64,000 nucleotides of DNA from Pelotomaculum sp. UBA3103 (GCA_002365855.1 DFAP01000094.1:12489-76488), one strand, 5' to 3'; positions 23,490 to 33,929 are shown, counted from the first letter of the stretch. Translations and numbers: made by a program. Notes: generated from the sequence alone by a model not told the origin.

Positions 23490-25091
23490 CTAACTACCTG
23501 CAATAATAGTTTCCTCGGGTAATCGGCCTTGTTTCTTCTTCCCGCGTTTTTGAATCCAGTCATCGAATATACTATAAACAACCGGCACCAGAATTAAAGT
23601 TATAAAAGTGGACACCAGGAGCCCGCCTATAACTACCGTAGCCAGGGGAGCATTAGTCTCTCCTCCTTCACCTAGCCCCAAAGACATGGGCACCATAGCC
23701 AAAATGGTAGTTAAAGCAGTCATTAATATGGGCCGCAGCCTGGTCCCCCCTGCTTCAATAATTGCTTCATTCTTGTCCATGCCGGATTCCCGCAACTTTT
23801 TAAGGTAATCAATTAATATAATGGCGTTAGATACAACTATACCAGCTAACATTATTATTCCTATAAAAGCGTTTACACTAAAACTCATTCCCGTTATTAG
23901 CAACGCCAGTATTACCCCAATAATGGCAGTAGGCATAGATAACATGATTACAAAAGGATCAGAAAACGATTCATATTGCACTACCATTACCACATATACC
24001 AGGAGAATCGCCAGCAATAATGCTATTAACAAGCCGGAGAAACTTTCAGCCATGGATTGGCTGTCCCCGCCCAATTTTATTTCGTAACCGCTGGGCAAGG
24101 GAAGCTGTTTTAATTCCCTTTGTATATCCTCCATGACACTATTCAAATCTCGATTAAAAAGCTCTCCGGTAATAGTTGCCTGACGCACCTGGTCTGCCCG
24201 GCTTATTTGTACAGGCCCCCGAGACAATTCAAAAGTGGTTAATTCTTTTAAATCAACCGGTGTTCCCTGAGAGGTTAGTATTTTCAAACCGGCAAGAGAC
24301 TCCAGGGTCTGGGCCTGGTTATTCTTACTGAATACTCTTACATCTATCTCTTTTCCATCACTGCGGTAAGTGGTAGCAACAACTCCATCAATGGCATTCT
24401 TGATTTCTGACGTAATTTGGGCCGGAGTAAATCCATAATCCACTGCTCGCTGGCGATTTATTCTTATTTGCACTTCCGGGTCGCCACTTGTTAACGAAGA
24501 AGCAACTTCCCTGGTTCCCGGAACCTGCCGCACAATACTTTCTACCTGGGAGGCTATTTCCTTTAAGGTATCCAAATCATTTCCCTGAACAGCTAAGTTT
24601 ATAGCTCCTCCCGAACCCATACTTCCGAACATGCTGGTGTCTATGCTCACCGTAGTTTTAACACCGGAGATATCAACCAGGCTATTTCTTATTTCATCTG
24701 CAACCTGCTGCACGCTATCCTTTCGCTGGCTTTGGGGCACTAGTTTTAAGGAAATTGCAGCTTCATTTACTGATGAACTCATGGACATACGTCCGGAACT
24801 GCCGATGCTGGTAAAAACTACATCAACATTGGGATTAGCCAGGAGTACATCTTCAATCTGAATAGTCATTTTCTCCATATCATCTATTAAAGTTCCCTTA
24901 TCAGCCTCAACACGGATAGAAATTTGACCGGAATCGGAAGCAGGCATGAATTCGGCTCCAATAAATGGTACTCCTATCAATGACAAGACCATTATACCTG
25001 TGACACTGAAGACCACTAATCGACGGTGACTAAGTGCCCATTTAATAATTATTTTATATCTTACTCCCAGATTATCCAGTTGGTTGCCCAT
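23490..25091 (-). pseudogene. RND efflux pump, C-terminal half (frame broken from N-half)
   Basis: C-terminal half of an AcrB/SwrC-type proton-driven efflux transporter (533 residues from an ATG): periplasmic-type porter subdomains, then six transmembrane segments including GIVVSNAIILIDYLKKLRES and the GGTRLRPILMTALTTILAMVPMSLG motif, ending in a charged cytoplasmic tail. Its frame joins the N-terminal half (25,124-26,623) through 14 further in-frame codons once one base is added to the A-tract at 25,132-25,137. It either is translated separately, needs a -1 shift, or is inactive. Confidence 0.85.
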
Positions 25092-25123
25092 CTGGTCTAC
25101 AGCCTTTATGAAACTGCCTTTGC

Positions 25124-26623
25124 CTAATTTCTTTTTTCCATAGCTTCATCGGTCAACATCCGGGAAGAAAGAAAAGGTACAATAGTTAAAGCTACCAGCA
25201 GGGAACATAATATGGCCAAACACAGTGTTAAAGCCATGGGTTTAAATAAGATGCCTGCTATTCCTTCCGTCATACCAATAGGTATAAATACTGCCATCAA
25301 AGTCAGAGTAGTAGCTAAAACTGCCCCGCCTACTTCAGTAGTACCTTTCAAAGCTGCTTCATAAGGTGATAATCCCAAGGTGCGGTGACGATAAATATTT
25401 TCAAATACTACAATGGAGTCGTCTACCATACGGCCTATGCCTAAAGCCAAACCACCTAAAGTGATGATGTTAAGAGTACTGCCGGTATAGAAAAGCAATA
25501 TAAAGGTAGCTATTATTGACAGAGGTATGGCGGTAAAAACAACCATGGTACTGCGGATATTGCGTAAAAACAACAGTATTACGAGCACCGCGAATATTGC
25601 TCCTACACCCATGGTTCTGGCCGTAGCGTTTATGGAACTCTGAATATATTCTGATTGGTCCATAACCACTTCTACTTCCAGATCCACAGCCAGTTCGCTT
25701 TTAATTTTCTCTATTTCCTTTTTAACAGCTGTACAGGCATCTACAGTGTTAGCGTCAGTTTCTTTTTGACAGTGTATTCCTACAGCATATTTTCCTCCCG
25801 TACGTGTAATTTGTTTTACATCCTTATAACCTTCACTAATTTCGGCTATATCTTTTAGAAAAATCTTATTCCCGGTTCCGGTGACAATAGCCACTTCCCC
25901 AATATCATCTAAACTCTCAAATTCCTGGAGACTGCGAACAAAGTAGTCTCTTTCACCATAAGAAACGCTGCCACTTGAAGTGTTATAGTTTTCTGAACGG
26001 AGGTAAGATGTTATTTGGCTCAAAGTTAACCCATAATTTTCGGCTTTTACCGGGTCAACTTCCACCTTTACTTCTTTTTCCCTGCCTCCGGTAATAGTTA
26101 CTGAAGATACTTCCGGTATTCTCAATAGCTGCGGTTCAATTTCGTCTTCGGCCAACTGTTGAAGATCAGCCAGGGATAGATCACTGTCAATAGTAAGCTG
26201 TATTACCGGCATCATATTAGGATCCATTTTCACTATCATGGGTTTGCTTACCCCATCAGGCAACCTGCTATCTACCAGGGCAACTTGATCTCTAATACTA
26301 ATCATAGCCGAGTCCATATTGGTGCCATAATCGAACATAATAACAACCGTGGAAGATCCGGAACTAGAGGTGGAGTTGATCGTGTCTATGCCGCTTACGG
26401 AACCTATAACACCTTCCATCATTTTGGTTACTTGCTCTTCAACTTCTTCCGGCCCTGCACCGGTATAAGTAGTTATAACTGCTGCCACCGGTAAATCCAT
26501 TTGCGGCAGGAGGTCTATAGGCAGCTTGGCCAAGTTTAAAAAGCCTAGAATAATGATGGTGGCTACCAGCACAATCATACTGGCAGGCCTGCATACTGCA
26601 AATTGTGCTATTTTCTTAATCAT
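25124..26623 (-). pseudogene. RND efflux pump, N-terminal half (frame broken in an A-tract)
   Basis: N-terminal half of an AcrB/SwrC-type pump (499 residues). TM1 is at residues 10-30, then PN1/PN2/PC1 porter segments, then TM2-TM6. The TM4 proton-relay motif reads GLALGIGRMVDDSIVVFENI with both Asp residues. It ends LTDEAMEKRN and a stop. A single added A in the six-A run gives an uninterrupted reading into the downstream half, for a total near 1,045 residues, the normal family length. Its ATG overlaps the stop of the membrane-fusion gene (TGATG). Confidence 0.9.
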
Positions 26624-27756
26624 CAGGCAGTTCCTCCATCATCGGTCTTTAAGAGAGTATCCTGGTTGATGAGAGTATTCCCTTTGGTGACCACCCTTTG
26701 ATCTTTCTCAAGTCCCTCTACGATTTCTACATATTTGCCGTCAGTTATGCCAATTTCAACCTGGACTTCACAGGCTCTGCTCTCATCGGTAACTATATAA
26801 ACAGAACTCCGGCCTTCCTCAGGAATAACGGCAATCAAAGGTATGCCCAGAACATCGTGTTTTTTAAGTGTGGCTATCTTAATGTCGGCAAACATGCCTG
26901 ATTTAATCCGGCCTTCCACATTGGGCAGTGTGATGGTCACCGGATAACTATGAGAGCCGGCCCTGGAGATTGTAGCCACGTTTTTTACCAGGCCCGTAAT
27001 TGGGTCAGAGCCAATGGCATTTATTACTACTTCAACATCACTCCCCGGTTCAACAAAACTAATATCTGACTCTCCTACCATAATTTCTACTATTAATTCG
27101 CCGGTATTATTTACAGCTGCCACCGGGGTTTGCTGACTGGTAACATCTCCAACTGAAACATCTATACGCCCCACTACTCCATCTATGGGGGAGGTTATTT
27201 GGTAGTTTTTCATCTGCTGCTCCAGGGCGGCCAGAGCTGCTTCAACCTGGGCTACACTGGCTTCCACCGTTCCGCTGCGCAAAGATTCATATTGATCTTG
27301 AGCTGCTTCCAACTCCTTATTAGTAGCTACTCCAGCCTCATGCAGTATTTGAATTCGCTCTAAATTGCGCCTGGCAGATTCTAGTTGTATTTCACTGGAG
27401 GTTTGGGCGGCTTTAGCAGATGCCAGGCCGGCTTGAGCTTGTTTAACAGAAGACTCAATATCACTCCCGTCCAAAGTAAAAAGCAGTTGACCGGCTTTAA
27501 CCTGCTGGCCGGGTTCCACATGGACGGCAACTACCCTGCTTGATACTTTTGGTATTATGGAGGTTTCATTGCTACCCTTCACACGGCCTGAAAAACTGGC
27601 ATATTTGCTAATATTCATAATTTGCACCTCTGCGGTATCCACCATCAGGGCATTTTCCGTAACTACTGGCGCAGAATTACTGCCACAACCTCCTAGAGCT
27701 ATAACCATTTGTAACATCAATACAATCACTAATACGCTTCGATATAATCCGTTCAT
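26623..27756 (-). CDS. RND membrane-fusion lipoprotein
   Basis: Adaptor subunit (HlyD/MFP family) linking the pump to the cell exterior in Gram-positives. The signal peptide ends in a lipobox LGGC, with Cys near residue 24. Next is a lipoyl-like domain (VVAVHVEPGQQVKAGQLLFTL), a coiled-coil hairpin (about 100-170), the second lipoyl half (ITSPIDGVVGRIDVSVGD) and beta-barrel/MP domains. It precedes the pump gene with a one-base overlap, and a TetR gene lies upstream on the same strand, so the three form one regulated unit. Confidence 0.93.
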   Translation of the reverse strand: MNGLYRSVLVIVLMLQMVIALGGCGSNSAPVVTENALMVDTAEVQIMNISKYASFSGRVKGSNETSIIPKVSSRVVAVHVEPGQQVKAGQLLFTLDGSDIESSVKQAQAGLASAKAAQTSSEIQLESARRNLERIQILHEAGVATNKELEAAQDQYESLRSGTVEASVAQVEAALAALEQQMKNYQITSPIDGVVGRIDVSVGDVTSQQTPVAAVNNTGELIVEIMVGESDISFVEPGSDVEVVINAIGSDPITGLVKNVATISRAGSHSYPVTITLPNVEGRIKSGMFADIKIATLKKHDVLGIPLIAVIPEEGRSSVYIVTDESRACEVQVEIGITDGKYVEIVEGLEKDQRVVTKGNTLINQDTLLKTDDGGTA

Positions 27757-27913
27757 CCGGGGTACCCCTCCTAATTGACTTGTTGGCTTGTTAATTGACT
27801 CACAATTGAATTGAAAGCAAATATTAATTTAGCTTAAATATCAGTAATGTTTGAGACAGCTGGAATAATATGCTGCAAATTCTTAAACCCATAAAGTAGC
27901 CCTTTCTTGCCTT

Positions 27914-28498
27914 CTATCCGCCACAACCTTTTTGATTATTCTTATTTTTTCTTATTTCGCTTTCAGGACTGATAGTCCCGTACATGAACACTTTCCAGAA
28001 CTCTTTAAGGATCTGGTCCGTATTTAAATCACTGGTGTCAATATTGAACAACGCATCCACACAGGTTTGCATAATGATCTCAAGCATGTCAAGATCTATA
28101 TCTGGCCTGATATTTCCACTGACCACTCCCTGCTCCATAAATTGTTTTCTGTGTTGTGAAAGAAATTTTTGCATATCCATGACTTTTTTCCATTCATCCG
28201 GGAAATGTTTTTTAAGTTCAAAGGCCAGTTGATCGTTATTTGACGGTCCCTCGCTGATAATCGCCGTCATTTTATCCAGCCAGGTACATTCGGCTGTTAG
28301 AATTTTAAGGATTTTTTCTTTTTCCGCCTCAATAAAGCTCGTACAAACAGCGCTGATAATATCGTCTTTTCCAGCAAAGTACTTGTATATTGTTTTACTG
28401 CTGATACTCAGGTCTGAAGTAATATCTCCTATCGTAAATCTCCGGAACCCGTATTTATGGATTTGCTCCACGGCTGATTGTATAATTCTTTCTCTCAT
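27914..28498 (-). CDS. TetR/AcrR-family repressor of the RND operon
   Basis: N-terminal TetR helix-turn-helix (residues 20-45, RFTIGDITSDLSISSKTIYK then YFAGKDDII) and a longer ligand-binding C-terminal region, 194 residues. Three in-frame starts cluster (28,513, 28,501 and 28,498); the last has the best spacing from GGGGGTG. The gene is first in the TetR-MFP-RND unit. It most likely represses its own promoter through the palindrome at 28,514-28,532 and is released by a pump substrate. Confidence 0.88.
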   Translation of the reverse strand: MRERIIQSAVEQIHKYGFRRFTIGDITSDLSISSKTIYKYFAGKDDIISAVCTSFIEAEKEKILKILTAECTWLDKMTAIISEGPSNNDQLAFELKKHFPDEWKKVMDMQKFLSQHRKQFMEQGVVSGNIRPDIDLDMLEIIMQTCVDALFNIDTSDLNTDQILKEFWKVFMYGTISPESEIRKNKNNQKGCGG

Positions 28499-28513
28499 CA
28501 TGATCACCCCCAT

Positions 28514-28532
28514 GGAAAATAAATAATTTTCC
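28514..28532. promoter_or_regulatory. Probable TetR operator palindrome
   Basis: Perfect inverted repeat GGAAAAT-AAATA-ATTTTCC just downstream of the -10, with a further half-site ATTTTCC at about 28,535-28,541. Placement between promoter and start codon fits autorepression. Confidence 0.6.
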
Positions 28533-28542
28533 TTATTTTCCT

Positions 28543-28571
28543 ATACTAGCATTCACACCCATCGTGGTCAA
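28543..28571 (-). promoter_or_regulatory. Promoter of the TetR-MFP-RND unit
   Basis: Minus strand TTGACC (28566-28571), 17-base spacer, TAGTAT (28543-28548). Confidence 0.6.
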
Positions 28572-28772
28572 GCTTAAATTTGGTACGGGCACCAAATTAT
28601 TGCGTTTATTTAAGGCCTTACATTAACACCTCAACGAAAAGCCTGTCATAAAAGTTTGTTTTGATTTGTTATATTAATTGAGGGTTATATTGCCCCCGAT
28701 TCTCGTTTAAGGAGGTGAGCGCCGAGTACGCGGAGAATATAGAATAAAATAACTCAGAATAGGGGTGGTATC

Positions 28773-30053
28773 TTGAAAAGGAAGCTCGTTATTACGCTTG
28801 CGTTCGTGCTGCTGCTGATAACTACGGCATTTTCCGCTTTTGCCGCTGAAAACATTAAGCTGCAGGTGAACGGCGATGTGGCGCCGTCACCCTCCCTGAC
28901 ACTTGTCGACGACGTTAGCATGATTCCCGTGGACACTTACATCAGCCTTGCCGGCGCTGATGTCAGTTGGACATCTGACAGCGACTTCGCTATCACGGAA
29001 AATGGGGTTACCTTGAACCTGTCCCTCGGTAAGAAGGAAGCCATGCTGGGAAACAGTCCCCTAGAGCTGCCGGTCGAACCATATAAAACGGAGGAAGGCG
29101 TGTTTATCCCGCTTCGCGCCGTCAGCAGTTCCTTTGACTTTGAGGTTGGCTGGGATGGAGAACAGCGCCTGGTTACGCTGACCCGCAACGAAACCAGGGA
29201 TGGCATGACTGTGTCCGATTTACTGGTAAAGTCTTCGGTGGCGGCCAATGTGTATAATACTTACTCCATGGAAGGCCTCTTCAATATTGCCATGGACATC
29301 ACGGCGGACGGGAAAGATATTGAAGATGCCCCGAAAAATATAACCTCCAAACTAATAGGCCAAATGCAGAACGAGCCTTTTCAGGCCTATATGAAGCAGG
29401 CACTCGATATGAGTGTCGAAGAAATCCCGGAAATGATTGTTGAAACGTATTTGACCCAGGAAAAAATATATATCAAGGCTCCCGGGCAGGATTGGATCGC
29501 CCAGGACATGCCGTTCTCCCCGGAATTCTGGAAAGAACAACAGGATATCCAGTCCGACCCCATGAAGGCGGCCGCACAGATGAAGGAAATGGGAATCCTG
29601 TTGAACTTCGGCAACGATGTGACAGTTAATGGTGAGAATTACTATGTTGTGAACGCCACCATGGATATGGAAAAGTTTATGCAGGGTTATCAAAATGTCA
29701 TTCAGCAGGCGATGGGCATGACGCAGCAGATGGACTCCGAAATGCAGGAAGAAATGCAGCAGCAGATTCTGGAAATATTTAATAACGCCAGGATGGACTA
29801 CAGCTACTCGGTCCTGGTCAACAAGAAAACCCTGATCAGCGACATCGTCAATTTCAACATCCGCCTGGAACTCACCATGGAAAATCCCGAACCGGCAGAG
29901 GATCAGGAACAAAATGGCGACACAACGAAAGAGATTAAACTGGACATGAACATGAATGGAAAAATAGCCATCAGCGGCCTGGACGGTCCCTTTAATGTTC
30001 CGGACGTCAGCGCCGCCGGGGAAATGACCACGCAGCCCCAGCAAATCAACTAA
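28773..30053 (+). CDS. Secreted stalk-domain protein (copper amine oxidase-like N-terminal domain)
   Basis: Sec signal peptide (KRKLVITLAFVLLLITTAFS, cut near AFAA). Next are two stalk/Cu_amine_oxidN repeats (residues about 25-145; VFIPLRAVSSSFDFEVGWDG is diagnostic) and a lipoprotein-like C-terminal domain resembling the DUF6612 group (IYIKAPGQDWIAQDMP). The TTG start at 28,773 follows AGGGGTGGT. Such proteins are abundant in Peptococcaceae envelopes; ligand and role are unknown. The 426-residue gene stands alone and ends at a strong terminator. Confidence 0.8.
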   Translation: MKRKLVITLAFVLLLITTAFSAFAAENIKLQVNGDVAPSPSLTLVDDVSMIPVDTYISLAGADVSWTSDSDFAITENGVTLNLSLGKKEAMLGNSPLELPVEPYKTEEGVFIPLRAVSSSFDFEVGWDGEQRLVTLTRNETRDGMTVSDLLVKSSVAANVYNTYSMEGLFNIAMDITADGKDIEDAPKNITSKLIGQMQNEPFQAYMKQALDMSVEEIPEMIVETYLTQEKIYIKAPGQDWIAQDMPFSPEFWKEQQDIQSDPMKAAAQMKEMGILLNFGNDVTVNGENYYVVNATMDMEKFMQGYQNVIQQAMGMTQQMDSEMQEEMQQQILEIFNNARMDYSYSVLVNKKTLISDIVNFNIRLELTMENPEPAEDQEQNGDTTKEIKLDMNMNGKIAISGLDGPFNVPDVSAAGEMTTQPQQIN

Positions 30054-30091
30054 CGGGTAAGTTAGTATAAACGTAAAATATATAATTTTGA

Positions 30092-30130
30092 ATGCCCCTA
30101 TCCCTTATGGATCAAGGGGCATTTTTTTTG
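30092..30130 (+). terminator. Terminator after the stalk-domain gene
   Basis: AATGCCCCT, a loop, AGGGGCATT and eight T. Confidence 0.85.
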
Positions 30131-30227
30131 GTGGCCTGAATGATCCTTGACATCTTGCAAACTTCCCAATAAAAATTCCAAAAAATCGTCACCTGTGCAG
30201 CTTCTGATATTTAATTATGCTTTTTTG

Positions 30228-30280
30228 ACAGGTGTCTATATTAAAAAAAATAAGGCGCCGCTTGAACGACGTCCATTCTG
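30228..30280 (-). repeat. Second copy of the ATAGACACCTGT/T-tract element downstream of mscS
   Basis: ACAGGTGTCTATATTAAAAA and the run of A that follows match the plus-strand text at 22,866-22,887. A GC-rich weak hairpin precedes the T-tract on the minus strand, so it may terminate mscS. Confidence 0.5.
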
Positions 30281-30299
30281 GAACAATCAAACTAGTATT

Positions 30300-31595
30300 T
30301 TACTCCATGTTGATTTCACTTTGGTTTTGCTTTATTTTTTTATTATTTTCTGCCTGCTGAATAAATACCTGCCTGGGATAGGGAATCTCGATGCCTGCCC
30401 TGTCCAGCGCGTACTTAAACCTCCTGCGCAACTGCCGCTCGACGTCCCATTGTTCCCCCGGCAGGGTTGGCGCGACTGTGCGTATATTCACAGATGAGTC
30501 GGCCAGTTCGGTAACGCCCTGCACTTTGGGCGCATCGATAACGGCTTCAATTTCTTTAAACGCGGCTTCACCCTCTTGAGTCAAGACCTCAATTGCCTGG
30601 TCAATATCCTCTTCGTAAGCGATGCCTACCGTTACCACAGCCATCATCGGCCCCCTGTTGTAATTGGTTACCATGTTAATCTCCCCGTTGGGAATAACAT
30701 TCAACTGGCCGGTCCACTGCCGGATTTTGCACGTGCGCAGCCCTATTTCCTCCACAGTGCCGACAACCCCTGCAGTTTCCACAAAATCGCCGACATTAAA
30801 CTGGTCCTCAAACAAGATAAAGAACCCGCTGATGATATCTCTGACCAGGTTTTGGGCCCCAAAACCCACTGCCAGGCCCAGGATGCCGGCGCTGGCCAGA
30901 ATGGCGCTGGTGTTTACATTGAAAATTTGCAGCACCATTATTCCGGCCATAAAAAATACGATATAAGTAATCGCGCTGCGCAGTAATACCTCCAGTGTCT
31001 GCGTCCTCCGGCCGGCTGGATGGTCTTTGCTCTCGTGCTTTTCAAAGGCCTGCTTGACAGCCAGTTGGCCAAAATTGACGGCCAGCTTGGCCCCGACCAT
31101 GATACCTACTATTTTGAGTATGTTGGCGCCAAACGATTTCAAATCGTCAGGTGAAATCATATTGAAGTTATATATATTAAGTATAATTATGGCTGCGATA
31201 AAATACCCTCCGTAGATCAGCAGTGTCTGCAGCAATACGCGCACCGACCGGATTAAGCCGCCGGAAACCGCTCCTTTACCTTCCGTCAGGCCGTCTTGTT
31301 TGTCGCCGTCCTGGCCGCCCTCCTTCAGTACCCTGTCCAAAAAACGGTGCAGCACCTTGATCAGAATATATGTAACGGCCAGCACCACCCCGACAAAGGC
31401 CAGTTTGCTTAAGAAAGCCTGCATTTGGTCAGGTGTAAACCATTGCATCACCCTGGTCAAAGTTGCCTCCAACTGCTTTCCAATAATTGTCGTCACCCCG
31501 CAATACCTGATGTTGTCGGATATTATAACATAAAAGTGCAGGGTTTCCCATATGCCGGGGGGCGGGCTGACCAACTCAAACATGTCTATAAACAT
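30300..31595 (-). CDS. Mechanosensitive channel, MscS family
   Basis: Small-conductance mechanosensitive channel releasing solutes on hypo-osmotic shock. Four hydrophobic segments are seen, the last being the pore helix AILASAGILGLAVGFGAQNLVRD with the Ala/Gly packing pattern. The beta domain follows (GDFVETAGVVGTVEEIGLRT and VIPNGEINMVTNYNRGPM), then the alpha/beta C-terminus with a charged tail. The frame gives 431 residues, but the first roughly 33 look unlike the family. A GTG at residue 34 (31,496) is an alternative start, with no strong ribosome site at either. Confidence 0.9.
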   Translation of the reverse strand: MFIDMFELVSPPPGIWETLHFYVIISDNIRYCGVTTIIGKQLEATLTRVMQWFTPDQMQAFLSKLAFVGVVLAVTYILIKVLHRFLDRVLKEGGQDGDKQDGLTEGKGAVSGGLIRSVRVLLQTLLIYGGYFIAAIIILNIYNFNMISPDDLKSFGANILKIVGIMVGAKLAVNFGQLAVKQAFEKHESKDHPAGRRTQTLEVLLRSAITYIVFFMAGIMVLQIFNVNTSAILASAGILGLAVGFGAQNLVRDIISGFFILFEDQFNVGDFVETAGVVGTVEEIGLRTCKIRQWTGQLNVIPNGEINMVTNYNRGPMMAVVTVGIAYEEDIDQAIEVLTQEGEAAFKEIEAVIDAPKVQGVTELADSSVNIRTVAPTLPGEQWDVERQLRRRFKYALDRAGIEIPYPRQVFIQQAENNKKIKQNQSEINME

Positions 31596-31643
31596 GTTTA
31601 AAAACTATAAGAGCTGGCGTCACAAACATTATAGCTTAGGAAA

Positions 31644-31677
31644 ACAAGGCCCCGGCAATGTCATGCCGGGGCCTTGT
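31644..31677 (-). terminator. Terminator after helD
   Basis: AAGGCCCCGGCA, a six-base loop, TGCCGGGGCCTT, with T-rich flanks. Confidence 0.8.
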
Positions 31678-31700
31678 TTTGCATAATTTCCAGTCATTAT

Positions 31701-33929
31701 TTATAAGAAAGGGCTTTTTTCTCCCGTATAGTATAAAGTCAGCCGGTGAAGCGCCCTGGTGCAGGCTAAATATAGCAGCTTCCGGTCAAACTCGCTATAA
31801 TAATTTTCCCTGGAAGCCCCATGTATAATGACCGCGTCGAATTCCAGGCCCTTCATCATGTAGGCGGGAATAACCATGGCCCCTTTCCAGGCATCTTTAC
31901 TGTTTGCGCTGACCAGTTTTATATGCACTGAATTTTTAAGTCCTGCAAATATACTCTTTGCCTCTTCCCAGGTTTTGCCCACCACAGCGATGGACTCATA
32001 GCCCCGCTCAAGGTAATCGGCGATATCATTCTCAACAGCGTGGTCAACCTGCTTCGGGCCTTCCTTGTAAACTACCATCGGCTCTGCCTCGTGCCTCTCA
32101 AAGGAGATAAAGTCCTGCTCGCCTTTAAGCAGCTTTTGATTGAAAGTGTTTATCTCAAATGACGACCTGTAGCTTTTATTTAAAGATAGCTTTACCGTCT
32201 TCTGCTTGTTGAATATATCAGCAGCAGTGTCATATATCGACATATCCGCGTCTTTTTCGATAGCCTGGTGGATATCACCCAGCAAGGTAAGCCTGGCCTC
32301 CCTGAACAAAAGCCGGAATACCTCGTACTGCATCGGATAATAATCCTGTGCCTCGTCAATGACAACCTGCCTGATTCCTGAAAACATGTCGGCGCCCTCA
32401 AGCTTCAGCTTGAGGTATAAAACCGGCGCGCAGTCCTCAAAATACAAATACCCATTTTCCAGGCATTCCTTTGTCCGCAATATTGCCTGTTCAATATCCC
32501 CGGGCAGTTCCAGCCCCCCGGCAAGCTTATTAAAAAGCTCCTGCTTGTTAAATAGAAGTTTATAAAGGTCAAGATACTCCACCACGGTAAACTTTCGAAG
32601 CATGCCCAGGAATTTTTTTGATTCCTTTAAGGACAGCAGCCTGCTGAAAGACCTTACCTCCATATCGTGTCCGTCGCTGTTTTCCACTACTTTTTCAATT
32701 CTTTTGAGCCTTATTTTTCGCAGCGGGTAAACTTTTTCCAAGATCTTGTTTTCCAGCCTCTGGAGACGTTTTGCCAGAGGCATGCCAATTTTATTGTTAA
32801 GAATATGACTTTTCAGCTGATGCCTGGTAAAAAGTGTCTTGCCGTCAAAGCAAACATCTTCAAAGGCAATCAGGCGCCTTTCATACAGTTGTATTAACCT
32901 GTCAAGAATTTTAGCAAACTCTCTCGAACCTTTCAGTTCAATGCCCTGCCTTCTAATCTTCTCCTCCTCGCCGCCGCGCGAAGTAATCAAAGATTCAAAC
33001 TGCTCGTTCCTGGTCTCCGCTCTCATCCGCCCGTCAATAAGCCCGGCCGCGATCTCATCAAAGGTCGTTCGATCTACGTTTTCCTCTCCCAGCTCAGGCA
33101 GGACACCTGATATATATCTGCTTAAAATAGGGTTGGGAGAAATGATGGTAATGTTGTTGGCGTCCACTTTAGAATTCATGCCTTCATAAAGCAGGAAGGC
33201 AATGCGGTGCAGGGCAACAGAGGTTTTGCCGCTTCCCGCCACACCCTGCACAATCAGGAGTTCGTTTTCCGTATCCCTGATGATCAGGTCCTGCTCTTTT
33301 TGAATGGTCTTAACGATGTTTCTCATCTTTGCGGATGAGGTGCGGCTTAACACCTCCTGCAGGATCTCATCGTTAATATTTACAGTGCTGTCAAAGAAGT
33401 ACTTGAGCCTGGAGTTTATTATTTTGTACTGCCTTTTTAACCAGACATCACCTGATATGGTGCATGAGGGAGCATCATATGAAGCCCTGCCAACTTCGAA
33501 ACGGTAGAACAAGCTGGAGATTGGCGCGCGCCAGTCATACACAGCTATTTTGTGTGTTTTGGAATCGTTTACATTACAGAGGCCAATGTATATCTTTTCC
33601 CTCTCTGTAGAACCTTCCTCCGAGAAATCAAACCTGCCGAAATATGGCGTGCCAAGAATTTTGCTGTATTTTTCTATACGCTTCAATGTATTTCCGTAAT
33701 CACAGGCCTGATTATTCACTTCGGCCAGGTACTGGTTGATTTCCGGCAGCCTGTCAAAGTCATTCGAAAAATGAACTGTATTTTCCCACATATCTTTTCC
33801 CAAAGCAATCAGCCTGGCCTTTTTGCCTGCCAGCGCGGTGGTTTCCAGAGCCAACTCTCTTTTAATAAGGTCAATTGTTTCCTCCAGATATACCGTTTCT
33901 TCCTGGAGCTTTTTTTGATAAATTTCCAC
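31701..33929 (-). CDS. helD: HelD-like RNA polymerase-recycling helicase
   Basis: UvrD/Rep-like superfamily 1 ATPase that frees stalled RNA polymerase. A long N-terminal coiled-coil arm is followed by PYFGRFDF and YDWRAPISSLFYRFEVG, the hallmark of HelD. The Walker A is QGVAGSGKTSVALHR, Walker B VIDEAQDYYP, and the C-terminal helicase part is SANSKDAWKGAMVIPAYMMK then GLEFDAVIIHGA. I prefer the GTG at 33,929 (CGGGAG eight bases upstream) over the ATG at 33,965, which has no ribosome site; this gives 742 residues, typical for the family. Confidence 0.93.
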   Translation of the reverse strand: MEIYQKKLQEETVYLEETIDLIKRELALETTALAGKKARLIALGKDMWENTVHFSNDFDRLPEINQYLAEVNNQACDYGNTLKRIEKYSKILGTPYFGRFDFSEEGSTEREKIYIGLCNVNDSKTHKIAVYDWRAPISSLFYRFEVGRASYDAPSCTISGDVWLKRQYKIINSRLKYFFDSTVNINDEILQEVLSRTSSAKMRNIVKTIQKEQDLIIRDTENELLIVQGVAGSGKTSVALHRIAFLLYEGMNSKVDANNITIISPNPILSRYISGVLPELGEENVDRTTFDEIAAGLIDGRMRAETRNEQFESLITSRGGEEEKIRRQGIELKGSREFAKILDRLIQLYERRLIAFEDVCFDGKTLFTRHQLKSHILNNKIGMPLAKRLQRLENKILEKVYPLRKIRLKRIEKVVENSDGHDMEVRSFSRLLSLKESKKFLGMLRKFTVVEYLDLYKLLFNKQELFNKLAGGLELPGDIEQAILRTKECLENGYLYFEDCAPVLYLKLKLEGADMFSGIRQVVIDEAQDYYPMQYEVFRLLFREARLTLLGDIHQAIEKDADMSIYDTAADIFNKQKTVKLSLNKSYRSSFEINTFNQKLLKGEQDFISFERHEAEPMVVYKEGPKQVDHAVENDIADYLERGYESIAVVGKTWEEAKSIFAGLKNSVHIKLVSANSKDAWKGAMVIPAYMMKGLEFDAVIIHGASRENYYSEFDRKLLYLACTRALHRLTLYYTGEKSPFL

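Noticed and set aside
25124-25140. Canonical A-AAA-AAG -1 frameshift heptamer
   Set aside because: The heptamer exists but its codon phase is not that of the incoming frame (codons read GAA-AAA-AGA); only simple P-site slippage on the A-tract would restore reading.
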